Of a stretch of DNA of 64,000 nt, positions 19,628-29,744 are shown one piece after another; position 1 is the first letter of the stretch, and each line of letters starts with the position of its first letter. Under the pieces are notes generated by a model. The model was not told the DNA's origin and did not search any database. It worked only from the letters and a program-made list of their open reading frames with translations. A program made the translations under genes and the position numbers. This DNA is from Austwickia chelonae (lineage in GTDB: Bacteria > Actinomycetota > Actinomycetes > Actinomycetales > Dermatophilaceae), in NCBI RefSeq assembly GCF_003391095.1, contig NZ_CP031447.1, forward strand, positions 1,612,001-1,676,000, given 5' to 3'.

Positions 19628-20303
19628 GGAAGACGATCTGACCACGCGTCAGGAGATCGCTCGGCGTGTTCTGGCTGAGGCAGAGGCTTCGGCCAGAACA
19701 CGCCGATCCGCGCTTCGCCCGGTCCTACCGGAATCCGACGCAACTGTTTTCGGCGAGCCGGATATGTCGCCGGACGAGGGCAGTGCCGACAGCGGAGGAG
19801 GCATGTTCTCTTCCGGCGGCCGGTCACCGGAGGAGAACGCGCGGAGCATCGTTCTACGTCAGCTGAACAGCGCGCCGCGCACCCGGGCGCAACTCGAACA
19901 GGCACTGAGCCGTCGAGGTTGTGACGAGGACGTGGCCAGACGGGTCCTGGACCGTTTCCAAGAAGTCGGTTTGATCGACGACGAGGCCTACGCGGGCATG
20001 TTGGTACGTAGCCAACGGTCGAACCGCAGCCTCGCCCGGCGAGCATTGCGGGTCGAGCTGCGCAAGAAAGGGGTTCCAGACGCCTTCGTCGAATCGGCGT
20101 TGGCAGAGGTCAGTGACAGCGACGAACAGGACGAAGCAAGGAAGGTCGTCGAGAAGCGGCTACGGACGATGCGAGGACTCCCTCGGGAGACCCAGGCTCG
20201 ACGACTGGCCGGGGTACTTGCCCGTAAGGGGTATCCGGGCGAGATCGCTTACAGCGTGATTCGCCGAGCCCTTGAAGACCTGCCTGAACACCGACGCGAC
20301 TAG
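19608..20303 (+). CDS. recX: regulatory protein RecX
   Basis: A 231-residue RecX, which binds RecA filaments and limits their activity. Three-helix repeats are visible: [44 protein letters not shown], and the tail [17 protein letters not shown]. The first 75 residues are a poorly conserved, charged extension. The ATG at 19608 lies inside the end of recA and overlaps it by 20 bases in another frame, the usual tight coupling of these genes. A start further downstream cannot be excluded. Confidence 0.92.
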   Translation: MPLSPSEEDDLTTRQEIARRVLAEAEASARTRRSALRPVLPESDATVFGEPDMSPDEGSADSGGGMFSSGGRSPEENARSIVLRQLNSAPRTRAQLEQALSRRGCDEDVARRVLDRFQEVGLIDDEAYAGMLVRSQRSNRSLARRALRVELRKKGVPDAFVESALAEVSDSDEQDEARKVVEKRLRTMRGLPRETQARRLAGVLARKGYPGEIAYSVIRRALEDLPEHRRD

Positions 20304-20463
20304 GGAAAGCTCCGGGGCCCCTATGAGATGGTCGCTGTCGGACGAGCAGGATAAGACGGCAGCGGGGCCCACACCGTACTCTGGATAGTCGTCGCCGCGC
20401 TGCCCCATCGAGTGCCGTCGACGTACCCGCCCATAGTCCACACGCCTCCTTCGGAAAGTAGCC

Positions 20464-21984
20464 GTGACGAAGACCTACGACGTACGTACCCACGGGTGCC
20501 AGATGAATGTCCACGACTCCGAGCGACTCGCCGGTCTCCTCGAGACGGCCGGTTATGTCGACCTCGCCAGTTTGCCTGATCAGGACCGACCAGAAGTCGC
20601 CGACGTCGTGGTGTTCAACACCTGTGCCGTACGAGAGAACGCCGACAACAAGTTGTACGGCAACTTGGGGCAACTGCGCCCTGCCAAGCAGCGTAATCCG
20701 CAGATGCAGATCGCCGTCGGTGGATGCATGGCGCAGAAGGACCGGGAACTCATCGTCCAGCGTGCGCCGTGGGTCGACGTCGTCTTCGGCACACACAACA
20801 TCGGGAGCCTGCCTGCGCTCCTCGATCGTGCTCGCCACAACAAACGCGCCGAGGTGGAGATCTTCGAGGCTCTGCAGGCCTTTCCCTCGACGCTGCCGAC
20901 CCGACGGGATTCCACCTACTCGGGTTGGGTCTCGATCAGCGTGGGCTGCAACAACACCTGCACCTATTGCATCGTTCCTGCCCTACGTGGCAAGGAACAG
21001 GACCGGCGCCCAGGGGACATCCTGGCGGAGGTACGGGCCCTGGTGGAACAGGGGGTGATCGAGGTCACGCTGCTGGGACAGAATGTCAACACCTACGGTG
21101 TCGAATTCGGGGATCGTGGGGCCTTCGGCAAGCTGTTGAGGTCCTGTGGGCAGATCGAGGGTCTGGAGAGGCTCCGGTTCACCAGTCCGCATCCGGCGGC
21201 CTTCACCGACGATGTGATCGAGGCGATGGCCGAGACGCCCACGGTGATGCCTCAGCTGCACATGCCGCTCCAGGCTGGGTCGGACAGCGTTCTGCGGGCG
21301 ATGAGGCGTAGCTATCGCAGCGACCGTTTTCTGCGGATCCTCGACCGGGTCCGGGAACAGATCCCGGAAGCAGCTATCACGACCGACATTATCGTGGGCT
21401 TTCCTGGGGAGACGGACGCAGACTTCGACGAGACCATGCGGGTGGTTGAGCAAGCGCGCTTCGCCAGCGCTTTCACCTTCCAGTACTCGATCCGTCCGGG
21501 AACTCCAGCGGCGACGATGGACGGTCAGGTTCCCAAAGCGGTCGTGCAGGAACGCTTCGAACGTCTGGTCGCTCTACAGGACGAGATCTCCTGGCAGGAG
21601 AATCGCAAGGTGGAGGGACGAACTGTTTCCGTCCTGGTCGCGCCCGGAGAAGGGCGCAAGGACGGGCAGACGGATCGGATGTCCGGCCGGGCAGAGGACA
21701 ACCGTCTGGTGCACTTCTCGGTACCGCAGGAAGCGCGGGAGGCCGGCGATCTGGCACGCCCGGGTGACATCGTGGAGGTCGATGTCACCTATGGTGCGCC
21801 GCACCATCTCGTGGCTGACGGGGCCTTGTCCGGTGGCACCTACCGGGTGCGGCGGACCCGCGGCGGCCAGGCTTGGGCGGATTCGCAGGAAAACCCGGTC
21901 AGCGGCCGACCCATGGTCTCGTTGGGGATCCCACGCATCGGTGCCCCGCCGAAGGCTGAGGCCACTCCGTGCGGGTGCGACTGA
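20464..21984 (+). CDS. miaB: tRNA-2-methylthio-N6-dimethylallyladenosine synthase MiaB
   Basis: A 506-residue radical-SAM methylthiotransferase that adds a methylthio group to isopentenyl-A37 of tRNAs. The N-terminal domain has [36 protein letters not shown] and VGGCMAQKD with its three cluster cysteines. The radical-SAM motif [17 protein letters not shown] lies near residue 160. A TRAM domain follows about 395-465, then a non-conserved tail ending in a Cys-Gly-Cys. It is followed by miaA, which makes its substrate. The start is the GTG at 20464. The 160-base gap before it (20304-20463) contains GGGGCCC-rich sequence but no clear terminator. Confidence 0.97.
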   Translation: MTKTYDVRTHGCQMNVHDSERLAGLLETAGYVDLASLPDQDRPEVADVVVFNTCAVRENADNKLYGNLGQLRPAKQRNPQMQIAVGGCMAQKDRELIVQRAPWVDVVFGTHNIGSLPALLDRARHNKRAEVEIFEALQAFPSTLPTRRDSTYSGWVSISVGCNNTCTYCIVPALRGKEQDRRPGDILAEVRALVEQGVIEVTLLGQNVNTYGVEFGDRGAFGKLLRSCGQIEGLERLRFTSPHPAAFTDDVIEAMAETPTVMPQLHMPLQAGSDSVLRAMRRSYRSDRFLRILDRVREQIPEAAITTDIIVGFPGETDADFDETMRVVEQARFASAFTFQYSIRPGTPAATMDGQVPKAVVQERFERLVALQDEISWQENRKVEGRTVSVLVAPGEGRKDGQTDRMSGRAEDNRLVHFSVPQEAREAGDLARPGDIVEVDVTYGAPHHLVADGALSGGTYRVRRTRGGQAWADSQENPVSGRPMVSLGIPRIGAPPKAEATPCGCD

Positions 21985-22070
21985 CTTTCGGGAACGGGGC
22001 CCGAGGCCGGTGTCCTGAAAGACATCGGTCGGTCTCGGTGCACAGAATCGAAGGGTGAGGAGTCATCGGC

Positions 22071-22979
22071 ATGTCCGAGAAGGTGATCGCCGTAGTGGGT
22101 GCTACGGCGACGGGCAAGTCCGATCTGGCAGTGGCCTTGTCGCTCCATCTGGGTGGTGAGGTCGTCAACGCCGATGCCTCGCAGCTGTACCGGGGCATGG
22201 ATATCGGCACGGCGAAGCTTCCCTTCCCCGCGCGTCGAGGCATTCCTCACCATCAGATCGATGTTCTGGAGATCACTCAGGACGCTGCTGTCGCCGCATA
22301 CCAGAGCGCGGCCCGGGCCGATATCGAGAGTGTGCTTGCCCGCGGCCGGATACCGGTGGTCTGTGGGGGGTCTGGGCTGTACGTACGAGCAGCACTGGAT
22401 GTCCTGGAGATCCCACCGACCGATGCCGCTGTCAGGGCGAGATGGGAAGAACGACTCGACGACGAGGGCGTCGAGTTCCTCTTCTCTGTCCTCGCAGTTC
22501 AAGACCCGACGGCCGCAGCGAAGATCGACCCCCGCAACGGGCGGAGGATCGTTCGGGCCTTGGAAGTCATCGAGCTCACCGGCCGGCCTTTCTCAGCCAC
22601 GATGCCGCGACGTGAGTACGTGTTGCCGACGATCCAACTGGGATTGCGTGCTGCGCGTCCGGTTCTGGATGAACGTATCGAGCGGCGTACTCGCCGGATG
22701 TGGGCTGACGGATTGCTCGAGGAGGTCGAAGCCCTGGAGAGGGCCGGTTTGTCCGGCACTCGGACGGCTTCCCGGGCAGTGGGCTATGCCCAGGCCGCAG
22801 CGCAGCTCGCAGGCGACCTTTCCGAACAGGAAGCGATCGAGGACACCGTCCGCGCGACCAGGCGGCTGGTCCGTCGGCAGGAGTCGTGGTTCGGGGCCGA
22901 TCCGCGGATCGCCTGGGTGGACGCCTGCGGCTCCGATGTGCTCGCGTCGGCGCTTGAAGCGATCGACTCAGCTTCCTGA
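22071..22979 (+). CDS. miaA: tRNA dimethylallyltransferase MiaA
   Basis: A 302-residue enzyme that transfers the dimethylallyl group to A37 of tRNAs reading UNN codons, the step before MiaB. The P-loop VVGATATGKSDLAVAL is at residues 8-23. NADASQLYRGMDIGTAK is the DSxQ-type substrate motif (here DASQ), then IPHHQIDVLEI, VVCGGSGLYVRA and the tRNA-binding NGRRIVRALEV. The C-terminal RAVGYAQAAAQL and RRLVRRQESWF motifs are intact. The ATG at 22071 begins the conserved fold directly. Confidence 0.97.
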   Translation: MSEKVIAVVGATATGKSDLAVALSLHLGGEVVNADASQLYRGMDIGTAKLPFPARRGIPHHQIDVLEITQDAAVAAYQSAARADIESVLARGRIPVVCGGSGLYVRAALDVLEIPPTDAAVRARWEERLDDEGVEFLFSVLAVQDPTAAAKIDPRNGRRIVRALEVIELTGRPFSATMPRREYVLPTIQLGLRAARPVLDERIERRTRRMWADGLLEEVEALERAGLSGTRTASRAVGYAQAAAQLAGDLSEQEAIEDTVRATRRLVRRQESWFGADPRIAWVDACGSDVLASALEAIDSAS

Positions 22980-23088
22980 ATCACCAGGACATCGGCATCC
23001 ACTCACCAGGCTTCCGGAGAGAGCGGCTTCGCAGACCGGGATACGGCCGTCGACAACGTTGTCGCGGGCTGCACGTCAGAATGGGACG

Positions 23089-23967
23089 GTGACGAAGAAT
23101 GCGCAGTCGACCCTTCCCTTCACGAAGGGACATGGCACGGAGAACGATTTCGTGGTGGTGCCTGATTTCACCGGCGAGCGAGACCTCGATACGGAGCTGG
23201 TACGCAAACTGGCCGACCGGAGAGCAGGGATCGGCGCGGACGGGGTCATCCGAGTGGTTCGTACAGAGCAGGCCGCCGAGGCTCTGGTGCGGGCGCAGGC
23301 CGCTGAGGCCGAATGGTTCATGGACTACCGCAATGCGGATGGCAGCATCGCGGAGATGTGTGGCAATGGCACCAGGGTCTTCGCTGCTTACCTCATCAGA
23401 GAAGGTCTGGTTGAGGAGTCGGAATTTGCGATCGCGACGCGGGCCGGGGTCAAGAAGGTCAGCGTGGTGGGAGACCGGATCGCCGTGAATCTCGGCCCCT
23501 GGCGGGTGCTGGATCAGGAGCGGTTCGCTACGGACGGACATGACGCCGTTGTCGCGCTGCACCAGTCTGAGCCGTGGCCGGGCCTGTCGATGGACCTGGG
23601 AAATCCGCATACGGTCGTCGCGCTTCCTGATGACATCGATCTGTCCGCCTTGGACCTCTCGGTGATGCCTTCGGTGATCCCGGTTCCACCGCACGGCACC
23701 AATGTGGAACTAGCGCAGGTGACCGGCTCGAATCGGCTGCAGATGAGGGTCTTCGAGCGCGGGGTCGGCGAGACCAGGTCGTGCGGTACCGGGGCATGTG
23801 CCACAGCGCTCGCATTCATGCTGTGGAGTGGTGAGCCGCATGCGCACGAGCAGTGGCAGGTCGATCTGCCGGGTGGTTCGGTGCAGGTGACGGCGCTGCC
23901 TGGTGGGGAAGTGGAGTTGGCAGGTCCTGCGGAACTGGTGGCAGACGGGGTCTTCGTTCTCGGCTGA
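23089..23967 (+). CDS. dapF: diaminopimelate epimerase
   Basis: A 292-residue epimerase that interconverts LL- and meso-diaminopimelate for peptidoglycan and lysine. Both catalytic cysteines are present: MCGNGTRVFA (near residue 91) and RSCGTGACATALA (near 232). Other family motifs are FTKGHGTENDFVVV, GIGADGVIRV and SMDLGNPHTVVAL. The GTG at 23089 begins VTKNAQSTLPFTKGHGT. The miaA-dapF order is typical of actinobacteria. Confidence 0.96.
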   Translation: MTKNAQSTLPFTKGHGTENDFVVVPDFTGERDLDTELVRKLADRRAGIGADGVIRVVRTEQAAEALVRAQAAEAEWFMDYRNADGSIAEMCGNGTRVFAAYLIREGLVEESEFAIATRAGVKKVSVVGDRIAVNLGPWRVLDQERFATDGHDAVVALHQSEPWPGLSMDLGNPHTVVALPDDIDLSALDLSVMPSVIPVPPHGTNVELAQVTGSNRLQMRVFERGVGETRSCGTGACATALAFMLWSGEPHAHEQWQVDLPGGSVQVTALPGGEVELAGPAELVADGVFVLG

Positions 23968-24000
23968 GCCGGGCCGGGGTCAGCGGCCCAGCGATTCTGC

Positions 24001-24786
24001 TCAGGCCGGATCTATCCAGGAGTCGTTCGGCTCCCGACGTACCCGCAGAACCCGGAATCCCTTCGCCGAGGCGTATCTGTCGACGTGGTAGCTCGAGGAG
24101 AGGGTGCCGTTCAGCCAGGATTGGAGAGAGTCGGCGCCGAGATTCTTCTGCACCACCAGGTAGGCCGTTCCACCAGGAGCGAGTCGCGGTAACCAGGTGG
24201 ACAGCAAAGTGTGGAGCGCGGCTTTGCCGATCCGGATCGGAGGATTCGACCAGATCACGTCGAAGGTGGCTTCTTTATCCACCTGTTCCGGGAGGGCTGT
24301 TCGGACGTGGGTGAGTCCGAGCGATTGCGCATTGTCTGAGGTCAGAGCCAGCGCACGCTCGTTGACGTCGACGGCCCACACCGTCGCTTCGGGGGAGTGC
24401 ATGGCGAGGGTCAGCGCAATCGGTCCCCATCCGCAGCCCAGGTCGAGGAAGGTGCCTTCCCGCGGTGGCTGAGGAGCTTCACGCAAGAGGACAGAGGTGC
24501 CCAGGTCGAGTCGATCGGTGGAGAAGACGCCGTTGGCGGTCCAGACGGAGACCTCGTGGCCTGCTAGACGGATGCGTAGTTGCCTACGTTCTTCGGTCAC
24601 CTCCGGGCGGGCGGAGAAATAGTGCTGGGCAACGGCTTTCGGCGGAGTGCTCGGCTCTGGCCGGTTCTGCGGTCGGGTGGGGGTGATGTCGTTCACGGCC
24701 GTGTCCTGATCCGGGGAGACGAGAGGAGACATGCGGTCTGCTCGCATGCCGATGACAGTGGCTGACCTTCGTCCGGCGAAGGCCAC
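24001..24786 (-). CDS. class I SAM-dependent methyltransferase (RsmC/RlmG-like)
   Basis: A 261-residue methyltransferase resembling rRNA guanine-N2 methyltransferases RsmC and RlmG. The SAM-binding motif I is FLDLGCGWGPIALTLAM, motif II is VWAVDVNERALALTSDNAQ, and the catalytic motif IV is the NPP signature WSNPPIRIGK. HYFSARPEV near residue 55 is typical of this subfamily. The first 50 residues (MAFAGRRSATVIGMRADRMS...) are not conserved, so the real start may be at 24747, 24732 or a later GTG. It is divergent from hflX. rRNA is the likely substrate by homology; the site is unknown. Confidence 0.82.
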   Translation of the reverse strand: MAFAGRRSATVIGMRADRMSPLVSPDQDTAVNDITPTRPQNRPEPSTPPKAVAQHYFSARPEVTEERRQLRIRLAGHEVSVWTANGVFSTDRLDLGTSVLLREAPQPPREGTFLDLGCGWGPIALTLAMHSPEATVWAVDVNERALALTSDNAQSLGLTHVRTALPEQVDKEATFDVIWSNPPIRIGKAALHTLLSTWLPRLAPGGTAYLVVQKNLGADSLQSWLNGTLSSSYHVDRYASAKGFRVLRVRREPNDSWIDPA

Positions 24787-24916
24787 ACGAGTCCCATGCT
24801 AGTGCTGCTCAACGCCGAAAACGTGAGGCAGGCTGACGGCACCGTTGTCTTTGAGTGGCTGCCCGGAAGAAATCGAGTGGCTGTGTACGAGGTGGTCATG
24901 ACACCCTGGAGTCACC

Positions 24917-26497
24917 ATGACGCAACCCGATGACATCTTCTCCACCCGTGCCAGCGCTCTTGCCGATGACGACGACTGGCATCGTCACGACCCTGACTTC
25001 GTGTCCTACGACGGTGATCAGCTTGAACGTGAAGAACGAGCTGCGATGCGCCGAGTGGGTGGGTTGTCCACCGAGCTGGAAGACATCACAGAGGTCGAGT
25101 ATCGCGAACTCCGCTTGGAGAAGGTGGTCCTGGCTGGGGTGTGGTCATCTGGGTCCGTTGAGGACGCAGAGAATTCGCTCCGGGAGCTCGCTGCTTTGGC
25201 TGAGACGGCCGGTTCTCAGGTGATGGCAGGGCTCCTCCAGCGACGACAGCGTCCGGACGCGGCGACGTTCTTGGGCTCGGGCAAGGCCGAGGAACTGCGG
25301 GATGTCGTCGTGAACGAGGGCGCCGACACGGTGGTCTGTGACGCCGAGCTGTCGCCCAGCCAACGTCGCGCGCTGGAGGACATCGTCAAGGTCAAGGTCA
25401 TCGACCGGACCGCACTGATTCTGGACATCTTTGCCCAGCATGCGAAGTCGCGGGAAGGTAAAGCACAGGTCGAGTTGGCCCAGCTGCAGTATCTTCTCCC
25501 TCGACTGCGCGGCTGGGGTGAGTCGATGTCCAGACAGGCCGGAGGCCAGGCCGCTGGCGGTATGGGCATGGGGTCACGTGGTCCTGGTGAGACAAAGATC
25601 GAACTCGACCGGCGCCGTATCAACTCGAGGATGGCGAAACTCCGCCGGGAGATCCGGCACATGAAGACCACCCGAGACGTGAAACGTGGTGCGCGACGGG
25701 GAAACCAGGTTCCTGCCGTGGTTCTCGCCGGTTACACCAATGCTGGTAAGTCCTCGCTGCTGAACCGGCTGACCGGAGCAGGCGTCCTTGTCGAAAATGC
25801 TTTGTTCGCAACTTTGGATCCCACCGTGCGTAAAGCGGTCACGCCGGACGGGCGCCCTTATACCCTCTCCGACACGGTGGGTTTCGTCCGGTCGCTGCCC
25901 CACCAGCTGGTGGAGGCCTTCAGATCGACGTTGGAGGAGGTCGCCGACGCAGACGTTCTTCTCCATGTGGTGGACGGATCGCACCCGGATCCCTTTGCGC
26001 AGGTTGCTGCGGTCCGTGAAGTGCTGGCCGAGGTGATGGCCTCCGGCGCGGAAAAGGCCAGGCTGAACGCCGACGAGGAATCAGACACGGTGGCCAAGGA
26101 CGCATGGTCCTCCGATCCTCGTGACCGGGCGGCGCGCAAGGACGGTGCCGAGATACGCACTGGGCCTCGGGAGATCGTGGTGGTGAACAAGGCTGACCTG
26201 GCGGACAGCGAGACCCTTCAGCAGCTGGTCCGTCGTGAACGTGACTGTCTGGTGGTCTCGGCGCGCACCGGCGAAGGCATGGAAGCTCTGATCGAGCGGA
26301 TCGCGGCAGAGATCCCGCGTCCTCAGATCGATCTGACAGTGCTGATTCCTTACGATCGCGGAGAACTGGTCCATCGGGTGCATGAGCAGGCTGATGTCCT
26401 CCGTGAGGAACACATCGCCGAGGGCACCCGTTTGCAGGTCCGGGTATTGCCGGATCTGGCGGGTGAACTGTCACCTTTTGTGACAACCAGCTCCTGA
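24917..26497 (+). CDS. hflX: ribosome-associated GTPase HflX
   Basis: A 526-residue HflX GTPase, which binds the 50S subunit and helps split stalled or stressed ribosomes. The N-terminal HflX domain (about 60-250) includes RQRPDAATFLGSGKAEEL, DAELSPSQRRALED and the glycine-rich SRQAGGQAAGGMGMGSRGPGETK linker. The GTPase domain begins at about 265 with VVLAGYTNAGKSSLLNRLTG (G1), ATLDPTVRK (G2), SDTVGFV (G3) and VVNKAD (G4). An insert of about 35 charged residues lies between G3 and G4 (EKARLNADEESDTVAKDAWS). Tandem hairpins follow the gene. Confidence 0.96.
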   Translation: MTQPDDIFSTRASALADDDDWHRHDPDFVSYDGDQLEREERAAMRRVGGLSTELEDITEVEYRELRLEKVVLAGVWSSGSVEDAENSLRELAALAETAGSQVMAGLLQRRQRPDAATFLGSGKAEELRDVVVNEGADTVVCDAELSPSQRRALEDIVKVKVIDRTALILDIFAQHAKSREGKAQVELAQLQYLLPRLRGWGESMSRQAGGQAAGGMGMGSRGPGETKIELDRRRINSRMAKLRREIRHMKTTRDVKRGARRGNQVPAVVLAGYTNAGKSSLLNRLTGAGVLVENALFATLDPTVRKAVTPDGRPYTLSDTVGFVRSLPHQLVEAFRSTLEEVADADVLLHVVDGSHPDPFAQVAAVREVLAEVMASGAEKARLNADEESDTVAKDAWSSDPRDRAARKDGAEIRTGPREIVVVNKADLADSETLQQLVRRERDCLVVSARTGEGMEALIERIAAEIPRPQIDLTVLIPYDRGELVHRVHEQADVLREEHIAEGTRLQVRVLPDLAGELSPFVTTSS

Positions 26498-26517
26498 ACA
26501 TCGCACGTCGTGACGGT

Positions 26518-26578
26518 GAGGCGGCCCCACCCGGCGGTAGGGCCGCCTCTTCCTGCCGGTTTTCGTCGTGTCGGCAGG
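26518..26578 (+). terminator. tandem hairpin terminators after hflX
   Basis: GAGGCGGCCC (26518-26527) pairs with GGGCCGCCTC (26540-26549), a perfect 10-pair stem, followed by a second 7-pair hairpin CCTGCCG (26552-26558) / CGGCAGG (26572-26578) with TTTTCG in its loop. They lie 20 bases after the hflX stop. Confidence 0.75.
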
Positions 26579-26605
26579 GGCCCGGTCGCCCATTAGGGTG
26601 GTCCG

Positions 26606-28588
26606 GTGTCCACGCCTCCTGATTGCCGAATGCTGCTGAACACCGTCGTTTCCACGATGGGTGGGCGGGAACGCGCTGGTCAGCTGCAGATGGCGCAGGC
26701 AGTCGAAGCCGCCGTGGACACCCAACGGCATCTTCTGGTCCAGGCAGGAACCGGGACCGGTAAGTCCTTGGCTTACCTGGTCCCTGCTGTCGCACATGCC
26801 TTCGCTACGGGGAAACCCGCAGTGGTGGCGACGGCGACTTTGGCCTTGCAGTCGCAGATCGTCGACGGGGATCTTCCCCGGCTTGCCGAAGCACTCCGTC
26901 CGACGCTGGGGCGTGAACCCACCTGCGTCCTCGTCAAGGGGCGGCGGAACTACGTGTGCAGGTACAAGACCGATGGAGGTCTGCCTGACGATGACGAGGG
27001 GACGCTGCTGTCGGTAGGGGAGGTCGACAAGCAGTCGTCCTGGTTGGGTAAAGAAGTCCTCCGCCTGCGGGAGTGGGCGGGGCAGACTGATTCGGGTGAC
27101 CGGGACGAACTGGTCCCCGGTGTGTCCGAACGTGCTTGGCATCAGGTATCGGTGAGTGCCCGCGAATGTCTCGGCGGGGCCTGCCCGGTCCGGGACGATT
27201 GTTTCGTTGAGATAGCCCGGGCTCGCGCCCAGGACGTCGATGTCGTCGTGACCAATCACTCCTTCATGGCGATCGACGCCTTCGAAGGCCGGCAGCTGTT
27301 GCCCGAGCACGATCTGCTCGTCGTCGATGAGGCGCATGAGCTGGTGGACCGGGTGACTGCCACCATCACCGACGAACTGACCTCCGGCATGGTGGAGAGC
27401 GCGGCCCGCAAAGCGGGACGGTTGGCCGATACTGCTGAACTCGTCGAAAGCGCAGAGGCGTTGCGGCAGGCTTTGGAGTCGCTGCCGGAAGGACGCCTGC
27501 GAATACTTCCTGAGGAGCTGGCCCAAGCCCTGGGCAGCGTGTTGGAGAGCTCGAGGGATGTCCAGTCCCAATTGAAAGCGGACGGCAGCGGGAAGAACGA
27601 CCCCGGAAGTAATAGCGACCGGTTGTTGGCCCGGTCCGCAGTCGAAGAGATCTTCGAGGTGTGCGACCGCATTCTCGCCGGGCGTGAGATCGATGTTCTC
27701 TGGTCAGGCGAGGACCTGCGCAGAGGAATGGTCCTCCGAGTAGCTCCGTTGAGCGTGGCGATGATGATGAGGGAAAAGGTCTTCCAGGAACGGACCGTCG
27801 TCCTCACCTCGGCGACCTTGGAGCTCGGTGGCTCTTTCGACAGCGTGGCAGGCGTTCTCGGTCTGCAGGGGGAGGACGCACCTCATTGGGACGGGCTCGA
27901 TGTCGGGAGCCCCTTCGACTATCGGCGACAGGCCATGGCTTATGTGGCTCGACACGTACCTGCGCCTACCCGGGAAGGCGCATCCCCGGTCGCGATGGAC
28001 GAGATCGAGGCTTTGATCCGCTCTGCAGGGGGACGCACCCTAGGGTTGTTCTCCTCGATGAGGGCTGCCAGAGCGACCACCGAGGAGATGCGTGAACGAC
28101 TGGGAGAGGACTATCCGATCCTCTGCCAAGGAGACGATCAGACCCCCACTCTGGTAAGGGAGTTCGCCTCCGATGCGCGGACCTGCCTGTTTGGCACGCT
28201 TTCCCTCTGGCAGGGAGTCGATGTCCCGGGGTCGGCCTGCCAACTGGTGATCATCGACCGGATTCCTTTTCCTCGCCCTGACGACCCTTTGGCGAGCGCA
28301 CGCAGTGAGGAGGTGAGCCGTCGGGGCGGCAACGGTTTCATGGCGGTTTCGGCGACACATGCTGCGCTCCGCCTTGCACAGGGGGTGGGTCGTCTGATCC
28401 GACGTGATGACGACCGAGGGGTGGTGGCTTTCCTCGATTCACGCATGCTGACCGCGCGTTACGCAGGCTTTCTGCAAAGTTCGCTCCCTCCTTTCTGGGC
28501 AACGACCGACCGCGAGCTGGTGCTGGGAGCCTTGGACCGTCTGGACCGGACGGCCGCTCCGGTGGTGCCGCTACGGGAGCGGTCCTAG
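26606..28588 (+). CDS. DinG/YoaA-like ATP-dependent DNA helicase
   Basis: A 660-residue XPD-like superfamily-2 helicase. Walker A is QAGTGTGKSLAYLVPA near residue 48 and the DEAH box is LLVVDEAHELVDR near 238. The iron-sulfur cluster cysteines are visible as RRNYVCRYK near 117 and CLGGACPVRDDC near 190-201. The C-terminal helicase domain has CLFGTLSLWQGVDVPGSACQ, IDRIPFPRPDDP and QGVGRLIRRDDDRGVV (motif VI). It should unwind DNA 5' to 3' using ATP. The GTG at 26606 opens the protein; no strong ribosome site. It ends 27 bases before holA. Confidence 0.92.
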   Translation: MSTPPDCRMLLNTVVSTMGGRERAGQLQMAQAVEAAVDTQRHLLVQAGTGTGKSLAYLVPAVAHAFATGKPAVVATATLALQSQIVDGDLPRLAEALRPTLGREPTCVLVKGRRNYVCRYKTDGGLPDDDEGTLLSVGEVDKQSSWLGKEVLRLREWAGQTDSGDRDELVPGVSERAWHQVSVSARECLGGACPVRDDCFVEIARARAQDVDVVVTNHSFMAIDAFEGRQLLPEHDLLVVDEAHELVDRVTATITDELTSGMVESAARKAGRLADTAELVESAEALRQALESLPEGRLRILPEELAQALGSVLESSRDVQSQLKADGSGKNDPGSNSDRLLARSAVEEIFEVCDRILAGREIDVLWSGEDLRRGMVLRVAPLSVAMMMREKVFQERTVVLTSATLELGGSFDSVAGVLGLQGEDAPHWDGLDVGSPFDYRRQAMAYVARHVPAPTREGASPVAMDEIEALIRSAGGRTLGLFSSMRAARATTEEMRERLGEDYPILCQGDDQTPTLVREFASDARTCLFGTLSLWQGVDVPGSACQLVIIDRIPFPRPDDPLASARSEEVSRRGGNGFMAVSATHAALRLAQGVGRLIRRDDDRGVVAFLDSRMLTARYAGFLQSSLPPFWATTDRELVLGALDRLDRTAAPVVPLRERS

Positions 28589-28615
28589 CCGGGCAGGACA
28601 TGGCAGGCTGGGAGG

Positions 28616-29593
28616 ATGCCTGCTGTTGTCTCTCCACCGCCGACCGTTCCGCCTTGTGTGCTGGTCCTGGGTCCTGAGGAATTATTGGCCCGGCGTGCGG
28701 TGTCCGATACCTTGGCGGTCCTTCGCGCTGAGGATCCGCAGATCGATGTGGTTCGGCTCTCGGCCATCACCTACGAACCGGGGCAGCTGTCAGTTCATGT
28801 CAGTCCGTCCTTGTTCGGGGGTCGTACCGCGGTGGTCATTCCCGATGCGGACGAGGCCAGGGAGGATCTGCAGAAAGAGCTGCTGTCCTATCTGGAGTGT
28901 CCTGCCGAACATGTGACTCTTGTGGTGGGGCACCGGGGAGGCAACCGGGGCAAAAAGATCGTGGACACCATGAAGAAGCGCAAAGCTCGGGTGTTGGAGG
29001 CCCCGGCAGTCAAGTCAGATCGAGACAAATCAGACTTCGTGGTGAACGAATTCCGCAGCAACCGGCGAAAAATCACCTCGGAGGCCGTGCGGGCGCTGGT
29101 GGAGGCGGTGGGCAAGGACCTTTCAGAGCTGGCTTCGGCCTGCGCTCAGCTGATCGCGGACACCCAAGGGACGGTCGATGAGTCCGTGGTGGAGACCTAT
29201 CACGGGGGGAAGGTCGAAGCCACAGGGTTCAGAGTGGCTGATGCGGCTGTCGCCGGGCAGCAGGGAGAGGCCCTGGCACTGGCCAGGCACGCCATGGCTG
29301 CGGGAGTCGACCCGGTACCGATCGTTGCTGTGCTGGCGTTGCAGCTTCGACAACTGGTGAAAGTGGCAGGCGCACCCCGTGGATCGGGGGCTTCCCTGGC
29401 CAAGGACTTGGGTATGGCACCTTGGCAGATCGATCGAGCGCGTCGCTCATTGTCGGGGTGGGATGCCCACGGCTTGGGAGTGGCGATTCAGGCGGTGGCT
29501 GCTGCCGACTACGCGGTCAAAGGTGGCGGGCGTGACCCGCGCTATGCCGTGGAGCGTTGCCTCGTCCAGATCTGCCAGGCACGTCGAGGGTGA
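28616..29593 (+). CDS. holA: DNA polymerase III subunit delta
   Basis: A 325-residue clamp-loader delta subunit, which opens the sliding clamp. Family features are VLVLGPEELLARRAVSDTL at the start, the SLFGGRTAVVIPDAD stretch near residue 65, VVGHRGGNRGKKIVDTMKK, and the C-terminal helical domain with VAVLALQLRQLVKVAG and RDPRYAVERCLVQIC. GGGAGG abuts the ATG at 28616 closely, so a slightly later start is possible. In many actinobacteria this gene follows comEA-comEC; here those genes are downstream. A 13-pair hairpin follows. Confidence 0.94.
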   Translation: MPAVVSPPPTVPPCVLVLGPEELLARRAVSDTLAVLRAEDPQIDVVRLSAITYEPGQLSVHVSPSLFGGRTAVVIPDADEAREDLQKELLSYLECPAEHVTLVVGHRGGNRGKKIVDTMKKRKARVLEAPAVKSDRDKSDFVVNEFRSNRRKITSEAVRALVEAVGKDLSELASACAQLIADTQGTVDESVVETYHGGKVEATGFRVADAAVAGQQGEALALARHAMAAGVDPVPIVAVLALQLRQLVKVAGAPRGSGASLAKDLGMAPWQIDRARRSLSGWDAHGLGVAIQAVAAADYAVKGGGRDPRYAVERCLVQICQARRG

Positions 29594-29595
29594 GT

Positions 29596-29631
29596 GGCGG
29601 GGATCCGCGCTGTCAGCAGCGGATCCCCGCC
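29596..29631 (+). terminator. hairpin terminator after holA
   Basis: GGCGGGGATCCGC (29596-29608) pairs perfectly with GCGGATCCCCGCC (29619-29631), loop of 10 bases, immediately after the holA stop; a T5 run follows about 10 bases later (29642-29646). It separates holA from rpsT. Confidence 0.8.
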
Positions 29632-29744
29632 AGGAACCAGCTTTTTCCCTGGTGGCTTGGGGCATGCCGCTCGACGCTGGTAACGTTGAAGGTCGCGTGT
29701 GCGCCCAGGTCGTGTGCATCACGCAATCCGTAGCTCGTCCTTGG

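Noticed and set aside
20304-20463. Possible terminator after recX built from GGGGCCC repeats
   Set aside because: The matching segments are 45 bases apart and give only a weak, unbalanced stem.
22099-23088. Upstream extension of the dapF frame through miaA
   Set aside because: This part is an out-of-frame reading of miaA; DapF homology begins at the GTG at 23089.
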